Shown: positions 1 to 8,041 of the stretch, one piece after another
How the letters are laid out: each line of letters begins with the position of its first letter
How positions within the stretch are numbered: position 1 is the first letter of the stretch
Origin: Haliscomenobacter sp.
GTDB lineage: Bacteria > Bacteroidota > Bacteroidia > Chitinophagales > Saprospiraceae
DNA: 64,000 bases
Direction: 5' to 3'
NCBI GenBank assembly: GCA_016707205.1
Contig: JADJHZ010000003.1
Span: forward strand, 591,113 to 655,112
Made by a program: the position numbers and the translations under genes
Notes under the pieces: generated by a model
Told to the model about the DNA's origin: nothing
Database searches by the model: none
The model's input: the letters and a program-made list of their open reading frames with translations, nothing else

Positions 1-315
1 CCCGGAATAGAGATCGAACTGGATCGTTTGAAACCCCTCGCTGGATGGCACGAAATACGACGTTACCGCGCCCCGGATAAAGAATACGGCCGGGTCTACC
101 GTCCACTCCAACCGGTGGTATTTCAGGTCGTAGTTACTGGTATGCGGCGCGGCGCGGAAAGCCAGTTTCCTGGTAGCTGTCCGCCCTTCCAATTCAGGAA
201 GGTTGAACTCCGTTTTACAATGAATATCCTCCTCCTGGGCGGAAAGCGGAGCAAAAAATACGAGCGAAAAAAAAACGCATCCTACCAATGCACGAAATAG
301 CCGGAATCGGTTCAT
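1..315 (-). CDS. M1 family metallopeptidase, N-terminal fragment
   Basis: The minus strand is open from an ATG at 313-315 to the window edge, giving 105 residues with no stop; the gene continues outside the window. The product starts with a signal peptide (MNRFRLFRALVGC, then a hydrophobic run ending PLSAQ, about 26 residues). The next part, including YDLKYHRLEWTVDPAVFFIRG, looks like the N-terminal beta domain of aminopeptidase N-like M1 proteins in Bacteroidota. The HExxH zinc site would lie downstream and cannot be seen. The family call rests only on this N-terminal pattern. The following 173 bases (316-488) hold nothing recognisable. Confidence 0.65.
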   Translation of the reverse strand, partial: MNRFRLFRALVGCVFFSLVFFAPLSAQEEDIHCKTEFNLPELEGRTATRKLAFRAAPHTSNYDLKYHRLEWTVDPAVFFIRGAVTSYFVPSSEGFQTIQFDLYSG

Positions 316-488
316 GGATCCTTTTGGTTTATCCGGCGAAGCTAATAGGAAAAGGGATTCCATTCAATGAAACCCCTGATGATTTTTGGCAAATAGGAGA
401 CGGAACGGTTCCGTGTAAAAAAAGAACCGCCCTGAAAAGAATTCAGGCCGGCTCGGTCTATGCTCTGGGATAAAATAAGTTTCCTCTA

Positions 489-1121
489 TTAGAAACGGAA
501 TCCTAGTGTGGCTTGAACCCAAGCATTCTTATACCTGGGCGTTTCGGATGAACCGTCTCCATTGTTGGTTGACAGGTCCCAACCGGCTCTTGCACCCACT
601 ACCATTTGGCTGACGTTTATATCTACGCCGAGTACCGCTCCTAGAATATTTTTGCGGATGTTATCATTTTCAAATTCTTGAATCTGTTCTACGGTGCCAG
701 CTGCGCTGTTAAATTCATCTTTGCGTTTCATCAGATAAGAAAACTGAGGCCCGGCCAGTAATGTCAAAGCGGACACGGGTTTCACCGCCAAAAACAGCGG
801 CACATCGATAAAGCTGGTGGTGCGCGTCAGGCCATAATTGGTACCCAAAAGCTTGCCTTCTGCTTTGAATCCCTTTTGAGAGAAGAGAATTTCCGGTTGG
901 AATCCGAACACGCTTCCGATCGGGATGCTCAGGAAAGCGCCCCCGGCAAAACCGATCTTGCCATCTGCTGTAAATTCTTCGCCTTGAGCGTCATAAACGT
1001 TGGCAAAGTTAACGCCAGCTTTTATGCCGAAGTGAAACTTCGACCGCGAATCGCCAGACTGTCCAATAACACTGCTGGCCATGAAGACGATTGCCGTTAT
1101 TAATAAAATGATCTTTTTCAT
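489..1121 (-). CDS. PorT-family outer-membrane beta-barrel protein
   Basis: A 210-residue protein with a clear signal peptide (MKKIILLITAIVFMASSVIGQ). It then shows alternating hydrophobic strands typical of the small Bacteroidota barrel family, with KFHFGIKAGVNFANVY near residues 28-43 and GFQPEILFSQKGF near 70-84. It ends in aromatic FRF, the usual outer-membrane C-terminus. An upstream in-frame start would add 30 hydrophilic residues before the signal peptide, so the internal ATG at 1121 is preferred. The likely role is structural or pore-forming in the outer membrane; no ligand can be inferred. A second, diverged member lies at 4918-5598. Confidence 0.8.
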   Translation of the reverse strand: MKKIILLITAIVFMASSVIGQSGDSRSKFHFGIKAGVNFANVYDAQGEEFTADGKIGFAGGAFLSIPIGSVFGFQPEILFSQKGFKAEGKLLGTNYGLTRTTSFIDVPLFLAVKPVSALTLLAGPQFSYLMKRKDEFNSAAGTVEQIQEFENDNIRKNILGAVLGVDINVSQMVVGARAGWDLSTNNGDGSSETPRYKNAWVQATLGFRF

Positions 1122-1282
1122 ATCTTTAATTACTTTTAAAATTTTGCTTTTCAATTTCGGAATGGTACCCGACGAAAAATGGTTTCCGAAAAGATCCGCA
1201 TCATCTTTCACCGGGGAAGCTGATAGTCAGAGATTTAAGAATTTTTATTTTCACAAATCTCCGGCTATCGGGTATACAACTT

Positions 1283-1720
1283 CTAGTTGTTTTTCACGGT
1301 CAAATCTCTTAAGGCTTCGCCCAATTGGTCCATATCTCTGCTGAACTCTGTTTTGAACGTTTCCCATTGGTCCTTGCTCTCCACTTTGTAGTTATCCAAT
1401 TTCATTTTCAAATCGCTGTTTTTCTTTTCGAGTTCAGCGATCTTCATTTTGTAATCCGCTTTAGCTTGGCCTTTTTCTGCCTCAATTCTTGCATTAAAAT
1501 CGGCGATGCTTTTATTGTTGGCGGCTACTCTTTCGGCTGTTTGCTGCCTGTAATTTTCTACATCAGCCAGGTAATCTTGTTGAGCCTGCACTAAGTCCTC
1601 TTTGGCTTCAACAACGTCTGCTTCAGCATTTTCCACCTTTTGGGAAGGCGTGTCGCAGGTGGTAAACAGGATGCCTGCAGTAAATAAAAATACTACCGGG
1701 GCCCAAATTAATTTTTTCAT
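1283..1720 (-). CDS. Small coiled-coil lipoprotein (sll1863-like stress protein)
   Basis: A 145-residue protein. A signal sequence (MKKLIWAPVVFLFTAGILFTTCD) ends in a possible lipobox cysteine at residue 22. The rest is almost entirely charged alpha-helix rich in Ala, Glu, Lys and Gln (for example NAEADVVEAKEDLVQAQQDY) and predicts a long coiled coil from about residue 30 to the end. The pattern resembles small proteins annotated as the sll1863 family stress response group; that name is from memory of the family, and the function is unknown. Its promoter shares an unusual architecture with the gene at 12331-12651, which suggests common control. Confidence 0.6.
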   Translation of the reverse strand: MKKLIWAPVVFLFTAGILFTTCDTPSQKVENAEADVVEAKEDLVQAQQDYLADVENYRQQTAERVAANNKSIADFNARIEAEKGQAKADYKMKIAELEKKNSDLKMKLDNYKVESKDQWETFKTEFSRDMDQLGEALRDLTVKNN

Positions 1721-1777
1721 TTCTACGTTATTTTGCTTCCGAAAATGGCGGAATATTTATAAATAAATTCTTACAGA

Positions 1778-1840
1778 ACAAAGGTCATCATAATAGTTGG
1801 CAAAGGCATTACACAATAACATCAGAATGTTATATCATTC
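1778..1840 (-). promoter_or_regulatory. Candidate promoter with upstream box, shared with 12690-12752
   Basis: Read on the minus strand from 1840, there is GAATGATATAA at offsets 1-11, AATGC at 31-35 and ACCTTTGT at 56-63, with CTGTAA just after. The last element sits about 58 bases upstream of the ATG at 1720 and resembles the Bacteroidetes -7 box TAnnTTTG; AATGC falls where the -33 box should be. The same three elements occur at the same offsets upstream of the gene starting at 12651. The rest of the 303-base gap, 1841-2023, shows no gene; it has only a run of seven G at about 1963-1969. Confidence 0.5.
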
Positions 1841-2023
1841 CAACATTCCTGTAGTTGTTTGTCCGTATGCGTTGCATTTCCTTGAAAAAGGAAGGAGAAT
1901 GACCTGTTATTTTTTTAAATTGATTGGAGGCAACACCGCACACTTTTAATTGGGTCCGCCGGGGGGGCTTTTCCTCTTCTATGAAATTCTCCGGCTGACC
2001 ATATACTTGATTAAAGTTTCATA

Positions 2024-2362
2024 TTATCCATATCCGCTTTTAATAACCGTAGAAATCATTTTAAACCGCTCGTTGGCTTTTATGGTATTGCGGGTATGCG
2101 CGGGTATGATGATGGAATCGCCGGTTTCAAGTAAGTTCGATTTGTCATCAATTACAACTTCCGCCTTTCCGTCAATAACCTGAATAAACGTATCAAAGGG
2201 AGAAATTTTCTCTGTCAGCGCCTCTCCGGAATCAAAGGAAACGGCAGTGACATTACCCGTTGTCTTCTTAATGATGGTTTTGATCACCACCGAATTGGGC
2301 ACATACTCAATAATCTCTACGATGATGAAAATTTTTGACTTCTCATGCTCTTGCTTGTTCAT
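2024..2362 (-). CDS. Small cupin-domain protein
   Basis: About 112 residues from the ATG at 2362 (MNKQEHEKSKIF); an upstream in-frame start adds nine residues without support. A single cupin fold is suggested by SPFDTFIQVIDGKAEVVIDD, followed by the turn LLETGDSIIIPAHTRNTIKA, where the proline-histidine pair lies in the second conserved cupin motif. The first motif has only a partial set of metal-binding histidines, so metal binding is doubtful. Similar proteins in Bacteroidota are often annotated only as cupin-domain proteins. The substrate is unknown. It stands alone between a repeat-rich gap and a 303-base gap. Confidence 0.75.
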   Translation of the reverse strand: MNKQEHEKSKIFIIVEIIEYVPNSVVIKTIIKKTTGNVTAVSFDSGEALTEKISPFDTFIQVIDGKAEVVIDDKSNLLETGDSIIIPAHTRNTIKANERFKMISTVIKSGYG

Positions 2363-2414
2363 TGGAAATAATTTAAAAACACAACCCACTAGAAGTTTAC
2401 ATTCATATTACTGG

Positions 2415-2603
2415 AAGCTATCTCAAAACTATAGAATATGGCGTTCTCCCCCTTTGAAGGGGGTCGGGGGGATGAAACCTATCCTCACTTCCCGGAAGTT
2501 TCATCCCCCTAGCCCCCTTCAAAGGGGGAAAGTGCTTCGCCAGCTTTTGCCATGGGGTTAAGGAATGCCGCCCACACCCTGAAAAGTGTTTTGAGATAGC
2601 TTC
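2415..2603. repeat. Nested palindromic element, MITE-like
   Basis: GAAGCTATCTCAAAAC at 2415-2430 is matched by its exact reverse complement at 2588-2603. Inside lies a second inverted repeat of about 34 bases (around 2440-2473 and 2497-2530, roughly four mismatches). Each arm of that repeat contains its own palindrome, CCCCCTTTGAAGGGGG. No coding potential is visible. The outer ends resemble the CTGTCTCAAAA-type termini of some insertion sequences, so this may be a non-autonomous element or remnant. A 36-base stretch from one end recurs at 13586-13621, and a shorter match (GGGGCTGTCTCAAA) lies near 5696-5709. Confidence 0.6.
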
Positions 2604-2690
2604 TGGACATTTTTATTTTCCTGGCATCCAGACCTTCCAGGTTTGCGAAACCTGGAAGGTCTCGTTCCCAAAATATCCAGTAGTATGGTT
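2604..2690. repeat. Hairpin repeat, copy 1 (direct copy at 13387-13458)
   Basis: TGGACATTTT is followed by a perfect hairpin at 2630-2662 (15-base arms AGACCTTCCAGGTTT and its complement, loop GCG), then ATCCAGTAG near 2681-2690. The same order (TGGACATTTT, a hairpin with core CCAGGTTT, then ATCCAGTAG) recurs in the same orientation at 13387-13458. The hairpin could also terminate transcription, but no T-run follows. The remaining bases to 2738 show nothing else. Confidence 0.6.
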
Positions 2691-2738
2691 TACATTACAT
2701 GAGCCTCCTTGAGGCAAGGAGGCCCCACTTCCGATGCG

Positions 2739-3167
2739 TTATCCAGGTTCTCCGGGGATGTCGTCAGGAACCTCTTCCATGCGCCGAACGCCAATCACCC
2801 TGCCGATAAAACCCAGAACCCTCCTTCCCATCCTTTTCACTTCTTCCGGATGTGCAGCCACCAGGGTGGTTATGCCAAGCAGTAAAGCAGGCCCGAGCAG
2901 TTGCCTGAAATGGCTGTTTGGATTTCCGGCAACATACTTTCTCGTAAGGAAACCGCCTAAAATCCCGACAGAAGTAATGAACAAGTTTTCCTTGATGTCA
3001 AAAGATCCGGCTGCTTCTTTAAGCGTATTTTTGATCATGTTGATCGGTTTAATGCTTTCATACGCAAGGTGAAATTTCTGCTTCAGCACTTCGCTTTCCT
3101 CTTGGTGTTTGTTCTCCAGGAAAATTATCGCGGCACTCAGGTCGCTTCCGGAATTGATTTTTTGCAT
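2739..3167 (-). CDS. Hypothetical membrane-associated protein of YtxH/holin cluster
   Basis: A 142-residue protein not assignable to a named family. The first 60 residues are helical and charged (FLENKHQEESEVLKQKFHL). Residues about 68-84 (FITSVGILGGFLTRKYV) and 95-105 (GPALLLGITTLVA) are short hydrophobic segments. The tail is basic then acidic and ends PDDIPGEPG. It follows the holin-like gene by nine bases on the same strand, and the trio with the YtxH protein resembles envelope-stress cassettes in other bacteria. Function unknown; possibly a membrane-bound regulator of the same stress response. Confidence 0.55.
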   Translation of the reverse strand: MQKINSGSDLSAAIIFLENKHQEESEVLKQKFHLAYESIKPINMIKNTLKEAAGSFDIKENLFITSVGILGGFLTRKYVAGNPNSHFRQLLGPALLLGITTLVAAHPEEVKRMGRRVLGFIGRVIGVRRMEEVPDDIPGEPG

Positions 3168-3176
3168 GGCACTTTT

Positions 3177-3518
3177 TCAGGGTAACACTTGGTTAATAAT
3201 TAAATTACTAACGGGTCTTTTTAGCCATTTATAAAGAGCGAAATGCAGGATGACCGCTACGAAAAAATAAAACGCAGCCACAATAAAAAACCCGTAATAG
3301 ATTTTCCCAAGCAGGTCGCCCAGGAAAAACGCAATCCCGATGTTGAAAACCAATACGGCCATTGAAGCAACAAGAATCACGCTTACCTTTGTCACCAACG
3401 AGCTTACAATAAGGATAGAAGACTCTAAAATCTTGAGTTTTGAAAGCTCGTAGGATGTTTTCCCGAAATTTTCGATTTGCTCCCATAGAGATTCGATCAG
3501 GTTTGCCGGAGTTTCCAT
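3177..3518 (-). CDS. YqjE/holin-X-like two-helix membrane protein
   Basis: About 113 residues from ATG 3518; a GTG six bases earlier is possible. An N-terminal amphipathic helix (LIESLWEQIENFGKTSYELS) is followed by two transmembrane segments, about residues 36-67 (ILIVSSLVTKVSVILVASMA onward) and 74-94 (YGFFIVAAFYFFVAVILHFA), then a basic tail. This is the layout of the phage holin superfamily / YqjE group, which is not phage-derived and occurs in envelope-stress operons. It sits between the YtxH gene and the unknown gene at 2739, all on the minus strand, probably one transcript. Confidence 0.7.
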   Translation of the reverse strand: METPANLIESLWEQIENFGKTSYELSKLKILESSILIVSSLVTKVSVILVASMAVLVFNIGIAFFLGDLLGKIYYGFFIVAAFYFFVAVILHFALYKWLKRPVSNLIINQVLP

Positions 3519-3609
3519 ATCCACATTTTGAGAACACAGCTACAAGAAGAAATACCAGCCCAATGCTGGGTAAAACTTCCTGCTGCTGTAGTCTGTTTTA
3601 CCGTTGGCC

Positions 3610-3888
3610 TCACTTAATATTGGCCGCAAATTTGTTCTCCGCAGCGTCCACTTTCGTCTTGCCGTTTTCCGTCAGGCGCACCGCCTCGTCCTTTACACTC
3701 TCAAATTTCTTCGTCACACCGTCGATAAAATCATCGAATTTTTCTGCCATGTCGTTCAGGTACTCTTCTCCACCATGAGCAATTTTCCTTCTCGTCGAGG
3801 AACCTTTACCCGGAGCAAACAAAACGCCGAATAGGGCGCCGGTAGCAATACCTGCCAAAAATCCCAATACTACTCTTCCCGTATTCAT
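3610..3888 (-). CDS. YtxH domain-containing protein
   Basis: A 92-residue protein. A glycine-rich membrane helix at about residues 5-25 (VVLGFLAGIATGALFGVLFA) is followed by the YtxH signature PGKGSSTRRKI and a charged helix to the end (EKFDDFIDGVTKKFESVKDE). The family consists of short single-pass proteins often induced by general stress; the molecular role is not established. It is first of three minus-strand genes and is transcribed away from the OmpA lipoprotein across a 322-base AT-rich gap. Confidence 0.8.
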   Translation of the reverse strand: MNTGRVVLGFLAGIATGALFGVLFAPGKGSSTRRKIAHGGEEYLNDMAEKFDDFIDGVTKKFESVKDEAVRLTENGKTKVDAAENKFAANIK

Positions 3889-4210
3889 TATTTGAAACTT
3901 AATAATGATCTAAATAATCATCACCTACAAAATTGGCCTTTATTTAATAAAAAAAGTTACATAATTATTCAAATAGCTTATAACATTCACATAAGCCGTA
4001 AATTATATAAAAGATATAATTATTACCTAAAATTATGTAACACAATTCACGTGCTGAATACTTATCTTACTCAATACATAAACATACGTACGTTGAATAG
4101 GTTTGGGATCCCTAATCTTACTCAAATCAGTATGTATTGACCATAGTGGTATGCTAAATCCCAAACCACTTCGTCTAGGGTATCGTTTTTTTTACTAAAA
4201 AAATTCAAAA
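3889..4210. promoter_or_regulatory. AT-rich divergent promoter region
   Basis: A strongly AT-rich gap separating the YtxH gene (minus) from the OmpA lipoprotein gene (plus), so it must hold both promoters. A 10-base inverted repeat GGTTTGGGAT / ATCCCAAACC lies at 4100-4109 and 4158-4167; the word CCCAAACCACTT recurs in the large palindrome at 52883-52935. An open frame at 3892-4140 is judged spurious because its composition only reflects AT-richness. No single promoter can be fixed with confidence. Confidence 0.4.
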
Positions 4211-4885
4211 ATGAAAAAAATTAGAAATGGATTAATTCCCGTTTTATTGGGAGTAGTCCTGTTTTTTGCGGGCTGCGCATCTTTAAACAAAACACAAAAA
4301 GGAGCTATTACCGGAACAGCCGCTGGCGCTGCCATTGGCACCGTAGTCGGAAAGACCGCAGGTAATACGGCATTAGGCGCCATTATCGGCGCCGTAGTGG
4401 GAGGTACCGCCGGGGCGATCATAGGCCGCCAAATGGACAAACAAGCCGAGGAAATCAAAAAAACCGTTCCGGATGCCGAGGTGGTCCGCGTGGAAGAAGG
4501 GATCATAGTGGAATTCAGCAGCAGCATCTTGTTTGCTTTCGACATGTCCAACTTATCGAATGAGGCCAAGGCAAACCTGGATAAATTGGTCATCGTACTG
4601 AATAACTATCCGGATACGGACATTGAAGTACAAGGACATACCGACAACAAAGGAAGCGAAGCCTACAACCAGAACCTTTCCGTGCAACGAGCATCCAGAG
4701 TTTCTACTTATTTGGTCTCGAAAGGCATTGCTGCCAGCCGCCTGACAACCAAAGGGCTGGGGGAAATGCTGCCGAAATATGCCAATGATACCGCGGAGGG
4801 GCGGGACAATAACCGCCGGGTGGAGTTCCTGATTACTGCAAATGAAACCATGAAAGCCGAAGCCGAAAAGCAGGCGGGCAAATAA
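4211..4885 (+). CDS. OmpA-family lipoprotein with glycine-zipper
   Basis: A 224-residue lipoprotein. The signal peptide ends in lipobox FFAGC (Cys 22). Residues about 32-75 form a glycine zipper (GAITGTAAGAAIGTVVGKTA, then GAIIGAVVGGTAGAIIG). Residues about 100-215 are an OmpA-like peptidoglycan-binding domain with IEVQGHTDNKGSEAYNQNLS and the arginine-containing motif NNRRVEF. The architecture matches YiaD-type proteins that tie the outer membrane to the wall. It lies 32 bases upstream of the PorT-like gene at 4918, and both probably belong to one envelope transcript. Confidence 0.88.
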   Translation: MKKIRNGLIPVLLGVVLFFAGCASLNKTQKGAITGTAAGAAIGTVVGKTAGNTALGAIIGAVVGGTAGAIIGRQMDKQAEEIKKTVPDAEVVRVEEGIIVEFSSSILFAFDMSNLSNEAKANLDKLVIVLNNYPDTDIEVQGHTDNKGSEAYNQNLSVQRASRVSTYLVSKGIAASRLTTKGLGEMLPKYANDTAEGRDNNRRVEFLITANETMKAEAEKQAGK

Positions 4886-4917
4886 TCTTATTGTCAATCG
4901 TTAATCAATCATTCATA

Positions 4918-5598
4918 ATGCAAACGAGAAATCTTTTTTTGGTATTCCTTCTTATGCTTTCTGCCACTTTTGCCAATGCGCAAGGTTCAGGCAGCGCTGG
5001 AACTGCCTTTGGCATTCTTGCCGGGGTAAATTTTCAAAATTTAAACGGTAAAGATTTTAATGGGACCAAGCTGGAAAACGACATGATCATTGGGTTCCAC
5101 GCCGGGGTAAATGCCCAGATTCCGATTGCCCAGGAATTCTACTTTCAACCCGGATTGCTGTTTTCTACCAAAGGAGCAAAGAATACCGATGGCGCCGTAA
5201 CGAGTACGTATAAATTTTCCTACATTGAATTGCCTCTGAACCTGGTGTATAAAGGCGCACTGGGCAACGGGTTTGTTATGGTCGGATTCGGGCCTTATGT
5301 AGGTTACGCCATCCAGGGCAAAGTAACGCTCGAAGGAGGCGGCTCTGGAGAAATCGAATCGGACGTAGAGTTCAAAAATGTGGTGGAATTAACAGACCCG
5401 CTGACAACGCCCTATTTTAAAGGGCTTGATCTGGGAGGTAATGTGTTTGCAGGATATGAAATGGCAAGCGGAATTTTCCTGCAGTTGAATTCACAACTCG
5501 GAATGGTGAAAATAAATCCGGAGGACAAGCGGTTCGCTGAGGGAGAAACGGCCATTAAAAACACGGGGTTCGGCCTCTCGCTCGGATATCGGTTTTAG
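4918..5598 (+). CDS. PorT-family outer-membrane beta-barrel protein
   Basis: A 226-residue protein starting MQTRNLFLVFLLMLSATFAN with a signal peptide cleaved near AQG (residues about 20-22); a start nine codons earlier would bury the signal, so 4918 is used. The barrel pattern includes FGILAGVNFQNLNGKDF (about 30-46), FYFQPGLLFSTKGAKN (about 75-90) and the terminal GFGLSLGYRF. It is the same family as the protein at 489-1121 but diverged. The outer-membrane role is inferred from family and signals. The upstream OmpA lipoprotein is only 32 bases away. Confidence 0.8.
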   Translation: MQTRNLFLVFLLMLSATFANAQGSGSAGTAFGILAGVNFQNLNGKDFNGTKLENDMIIGFHAGVNAQIPIAQEFYFQPGLLFSTKGAKNTDGAVTSTYKFSYIELPLNLVYKGALGNGFVMVGFGPYVGYAIQGKVTLEGGGSGEIESDVEFKNVVELTDPLTTPYFKGLDLGGNVFAGYEMASGIFLQLNSQLGMVKINPEDKRFAEGETAIKNTGFGLSLGYRF

Positions 5599-5897
5599 TA
5601 AGCCATCGGATACGCCCGCTGCGGAATCCATTGCTTTTGACCAGGTATGTTCCCTGTTTTTAAACGGCCCCTCTTGCCGTCCGATCTAAGGGTGCCGGGG
5701 CTGTCTCAAAGCGGTTTTTTGCCAGGGCCGGGCTTTGGCCCGCGCCGTATATAGCTCCGCGTAGATCCGGCGCCTGGTTTCAGGTGGAAGGCACGATGTT
5801 TTTTGCCTCTATTTGGACTAAGCGCAAAAATTCTTTAAGATCATTCCATGAATATTTGCGCGATCTTTGGAATATTGTGTTTTGAAACATCCGCATC
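5599..5897. other. Intergenic region before two-component genes
   Basis: No gene is visible. GGGGCTGTCTCAAA near 5696-5709 resembles the termini of the element at 2415-2603, and CGGGC/GCCCG makes a short hairpin around 5730-5743. The promoter of the response regulator should lie in the last 100 bases, but no convincing box stands out. Confidence 0.3.
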
Positions 5898-6578
5898 ATG
5901 CGTATACTACTGGTAGAGGATGAAATTGCAATTGCCAACTTTATTGCAGAAGGTTTGCAAGAGGAGGGATTTGCCGTGGATACTGCGCACAACGGCCGGG
6001 AGGGGCTTCGCCTGGCATTGGACAATCTGGCGGAATACGATCTGGTGCTGCTGGATTGGATGTTGCCCGGAGTAAGCGGCATTGAAATCTGCCGGGCCAT
6101 TCGCAAAGAAAACAAAGAACTCCCCGTCATATTCCTGACCGCTAAGGATACCGTGGACGATGTGGTGTTCGGCCTCGAAACGGGCGCCAATGATTACCTC
6201 CGAAAGCCTTTTGCCTTTGAGGAATTACTGGCGCGGATGCGGGTGCTCTTGCGAAGCAGCACGGGAGAACAAAACGTTTTCGCTGCCACGACATCGAACT
6301 TGACGTGGCGACGCATCAGGTGATGAAGGCCGGCCGGCCGGTAGAACTCACTCAAAAAGAATTTGCTCTGCTGGAGCTACTGCTCCGCAACAAAGGCAAA
6401 GCCTGCCGCCGCACCAGCATTATCGAAAAAGTATGGGACATCAATTTTGATCACGACACCTCTGTAATTGACGTGTACATCAATTTCTTGCGCAAAAAAT
6501 TAGATACGCCGGGGCAGGCATCCTTCATTCAAACGCTGCGCGGCATAGGCTATCGCATCAACGACGACGGGGAAATGA
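5898..6578 (+). CDS. OmpR-family response regulator, frameshifted
   Basis: Residues 1-120 form a receiver domain: MRILLVEDE (acidic pocket), phosphoacceptor Asp in LVLLDWMLPG (about residue 54), Thr/Lys in FLTAKD and LRKPFAFEEL. The frame is lost near 6271-6274 (AAAA). One extra A restores reading into the winged-helix domain, which continues from about 6285 with VELTQKEFALLELLLRN and ends LRGIGYRIND. In the given sequence the second part then reads without a stop into the histidine kinase. Removing one G from GGGG at 6569-6572 gives a TGA overlapping the kinase ATG, the usual arrangement. About 226 residues after repair. It is a transcription factor working with the next gene. Confidence 0.8.
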
Positions 6579-7947
6579 CACTGAGCTTCAGGAATCGAAT
6601 TGCGCTGTTCACAGCTCTGGCCGCCGCGCTTACCATCGGCCTGGTTTTTCTGGTGGTGTACAGCGTGGTTTATTCCTCGGCCTATAAACATCTGGATGAA
6701 GATATCCGCCTGGAGAAAGAAGAAGTGCTGAATAACCTGCGCTGGATGGGCGATTCGATCATCATCGAATCTATGCCCGAATGGGACGAAAAGGAACACC
6801 AGCAAACCGAGATCAATCCGGTCTTTCTTCAGGTGGTGGGTAAAAACGGCAAGTTGTTGTTCCAGTCTTCCAATTTGCGGAAAGACATATTGCTGTTCAA
6901 TCCCGATATGACCAAAGATGCTTTTTTCGACAGCCATATCGGCAACCAGCGTATCCGGCAAGGGCAGTTTCCTATCTCCAATGAGCAAAATACCGTGATT
7001 GGGCATCTCACCGTTGGCCTTTCATCGGAAGAGTCGGCCATTGTCCTGCACAACCTCCGAAATACCTTGTGGATTGCATTGCCCGCCCTTTTGCTGGCAC
7101 TCTTTTTGGCTACTTCTTTTGCTGCCTCCAAGGGTATCGCACCTGTACAGCAACTCATACAGGCAGCGTCGGGGATAGACGAAGTCCACACCCATACCCG
7201 GCTGCCGGTGCCGCAGGTCAAAGACGAAATCCATCAGTTGGCCACTACTTTCAATGAGCTGCTTCAACGTTTAGACAGCAGCATTCACCGCGAAAAGCAG
7301 TTCACTGCCGATGCTTCTCACGAAATTCGCACTCCGCTGACCGCCATACGCGGCACCTTGGAAGTCCTCATTCGCAAACAACGCGAACCGGCTCAATACG
7401 AAGACAAAATCAGCTTGGTTATCGGCGAGGTAGACCGGCTGCACGGCATGCTGGACCAGTTGTTGCAATTGGCACGACTGGAAAGCGGTCGTGTTTCCGT
7501 TCATGCCATACCGCTGGAACTCGACGCACTCCTTGCATCCGTTGCCGAAAAGTGGCAGCACAGATTAACGGAAAAAGGCATGGCCTTGCACCTTGAGATT
7601 CCGCCCAACGCAGTAATTACCACCGATTCGGAAATGCTGGATATCGTTCTTGACAACATCATCGGAAATGCCATCAAGTATGGGCAAGCCGGCGGCAGGT
7701 TGACTGTGTATGGCAGCCCGAAAACAACGCGCTGTCTATCCGCGACGACGGCCCTGGAATTCCGCCCGGCCAATTGCCTTATGTGTTCGATCGCTTTTAC
7801 CGCACCGACGACTCGCGCAGCTCTGCAGTGCCTGGATATGGACTGGGTTTATCCATTTCAAAAAAGCTGGCGGAATTGCTGGGTATCGGCCTGACCGTAA
7901 ACAGCCGGGAAGGGAAAGGGACGGCCTTTATCCTCCGCTTTCCATAA
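6575..7947 (+). CDS. Sensor histidine kinase, frameshifted near C-terminus
   Basis: About 457 residues after one repair. TM1 is near residues 8-33, a periplasmic sensor region of about 130 residues follows, and TM2 is near 163-185. HAMP then leads to HisKA with phosphoacceptor H in FTADASHEIRTPL, followed by the N box DNIIGNAIKYG. The frame breaks near 7716-7724 (GCCCGAAAAC). With one base restored the sequence continues NNALSIRDDGPGIP (G1 box) and GYGLGLSISKK (G2 box) and ends ILRFP at a TAA at 7945-7947. It partners the regulator just upstream. The stimulus is unknown. The heavy chain/CusS-like layout suggests envelope or metal sensing, which is inference. Confidence 0.8.
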
Positions 7948-8013
7948 ACCGCTCTTTTTAAGCCAATTTTTAGAATTCCTCAAGGTTGTTTAAAGGTGCA
8001 GCCCCCCACCTTT

Positions 8014-8040
8014 GTCTTATCAAAAATAAAAAGATAAGAC
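8014..8040 (+). promoter_or_regulatory. Hairpin abutting the rubrerythrin start codon
   Basis: GTCTTATC (8014-8021) pairs with GATAAGAC (8033-8040) around an 11-base A-rich loop, ending one base before the ATG at 8042. ACCTTTGT at 8008-8015, resembling a -7 box, runs into the left arm. The palindrome could be an operator or a leader stem that limits ribosome access; the sequence alone does not decide. Confidence 0.4.
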
Positions 8041-8041
8041 A

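Noticed and set aside
3177..3518. Phage holin or prophage remnant
   Set aside because: The protein belongs to the two-helix YqjE/holin-X group found in stress operons; no phage genes lie nearby.
3892..4140. Open frame of 82 codons in the AT-rich divergent gap
   Set aside because: Residue make-up reflects AT-rich DNA (Asn, Tyr, Ile, Lys), no family pattern or leader, and the region must hold two promoters.
6305..7894. A natural fusion of response-regulator DNA-binding domain to a histidine kinase
   Set aside because: The frame lacks the receiver domain and the kinase ATP-binding end; single-base repairs restore two standard proteins with an ATGA overlap, so a genuine fusion is unlikely.
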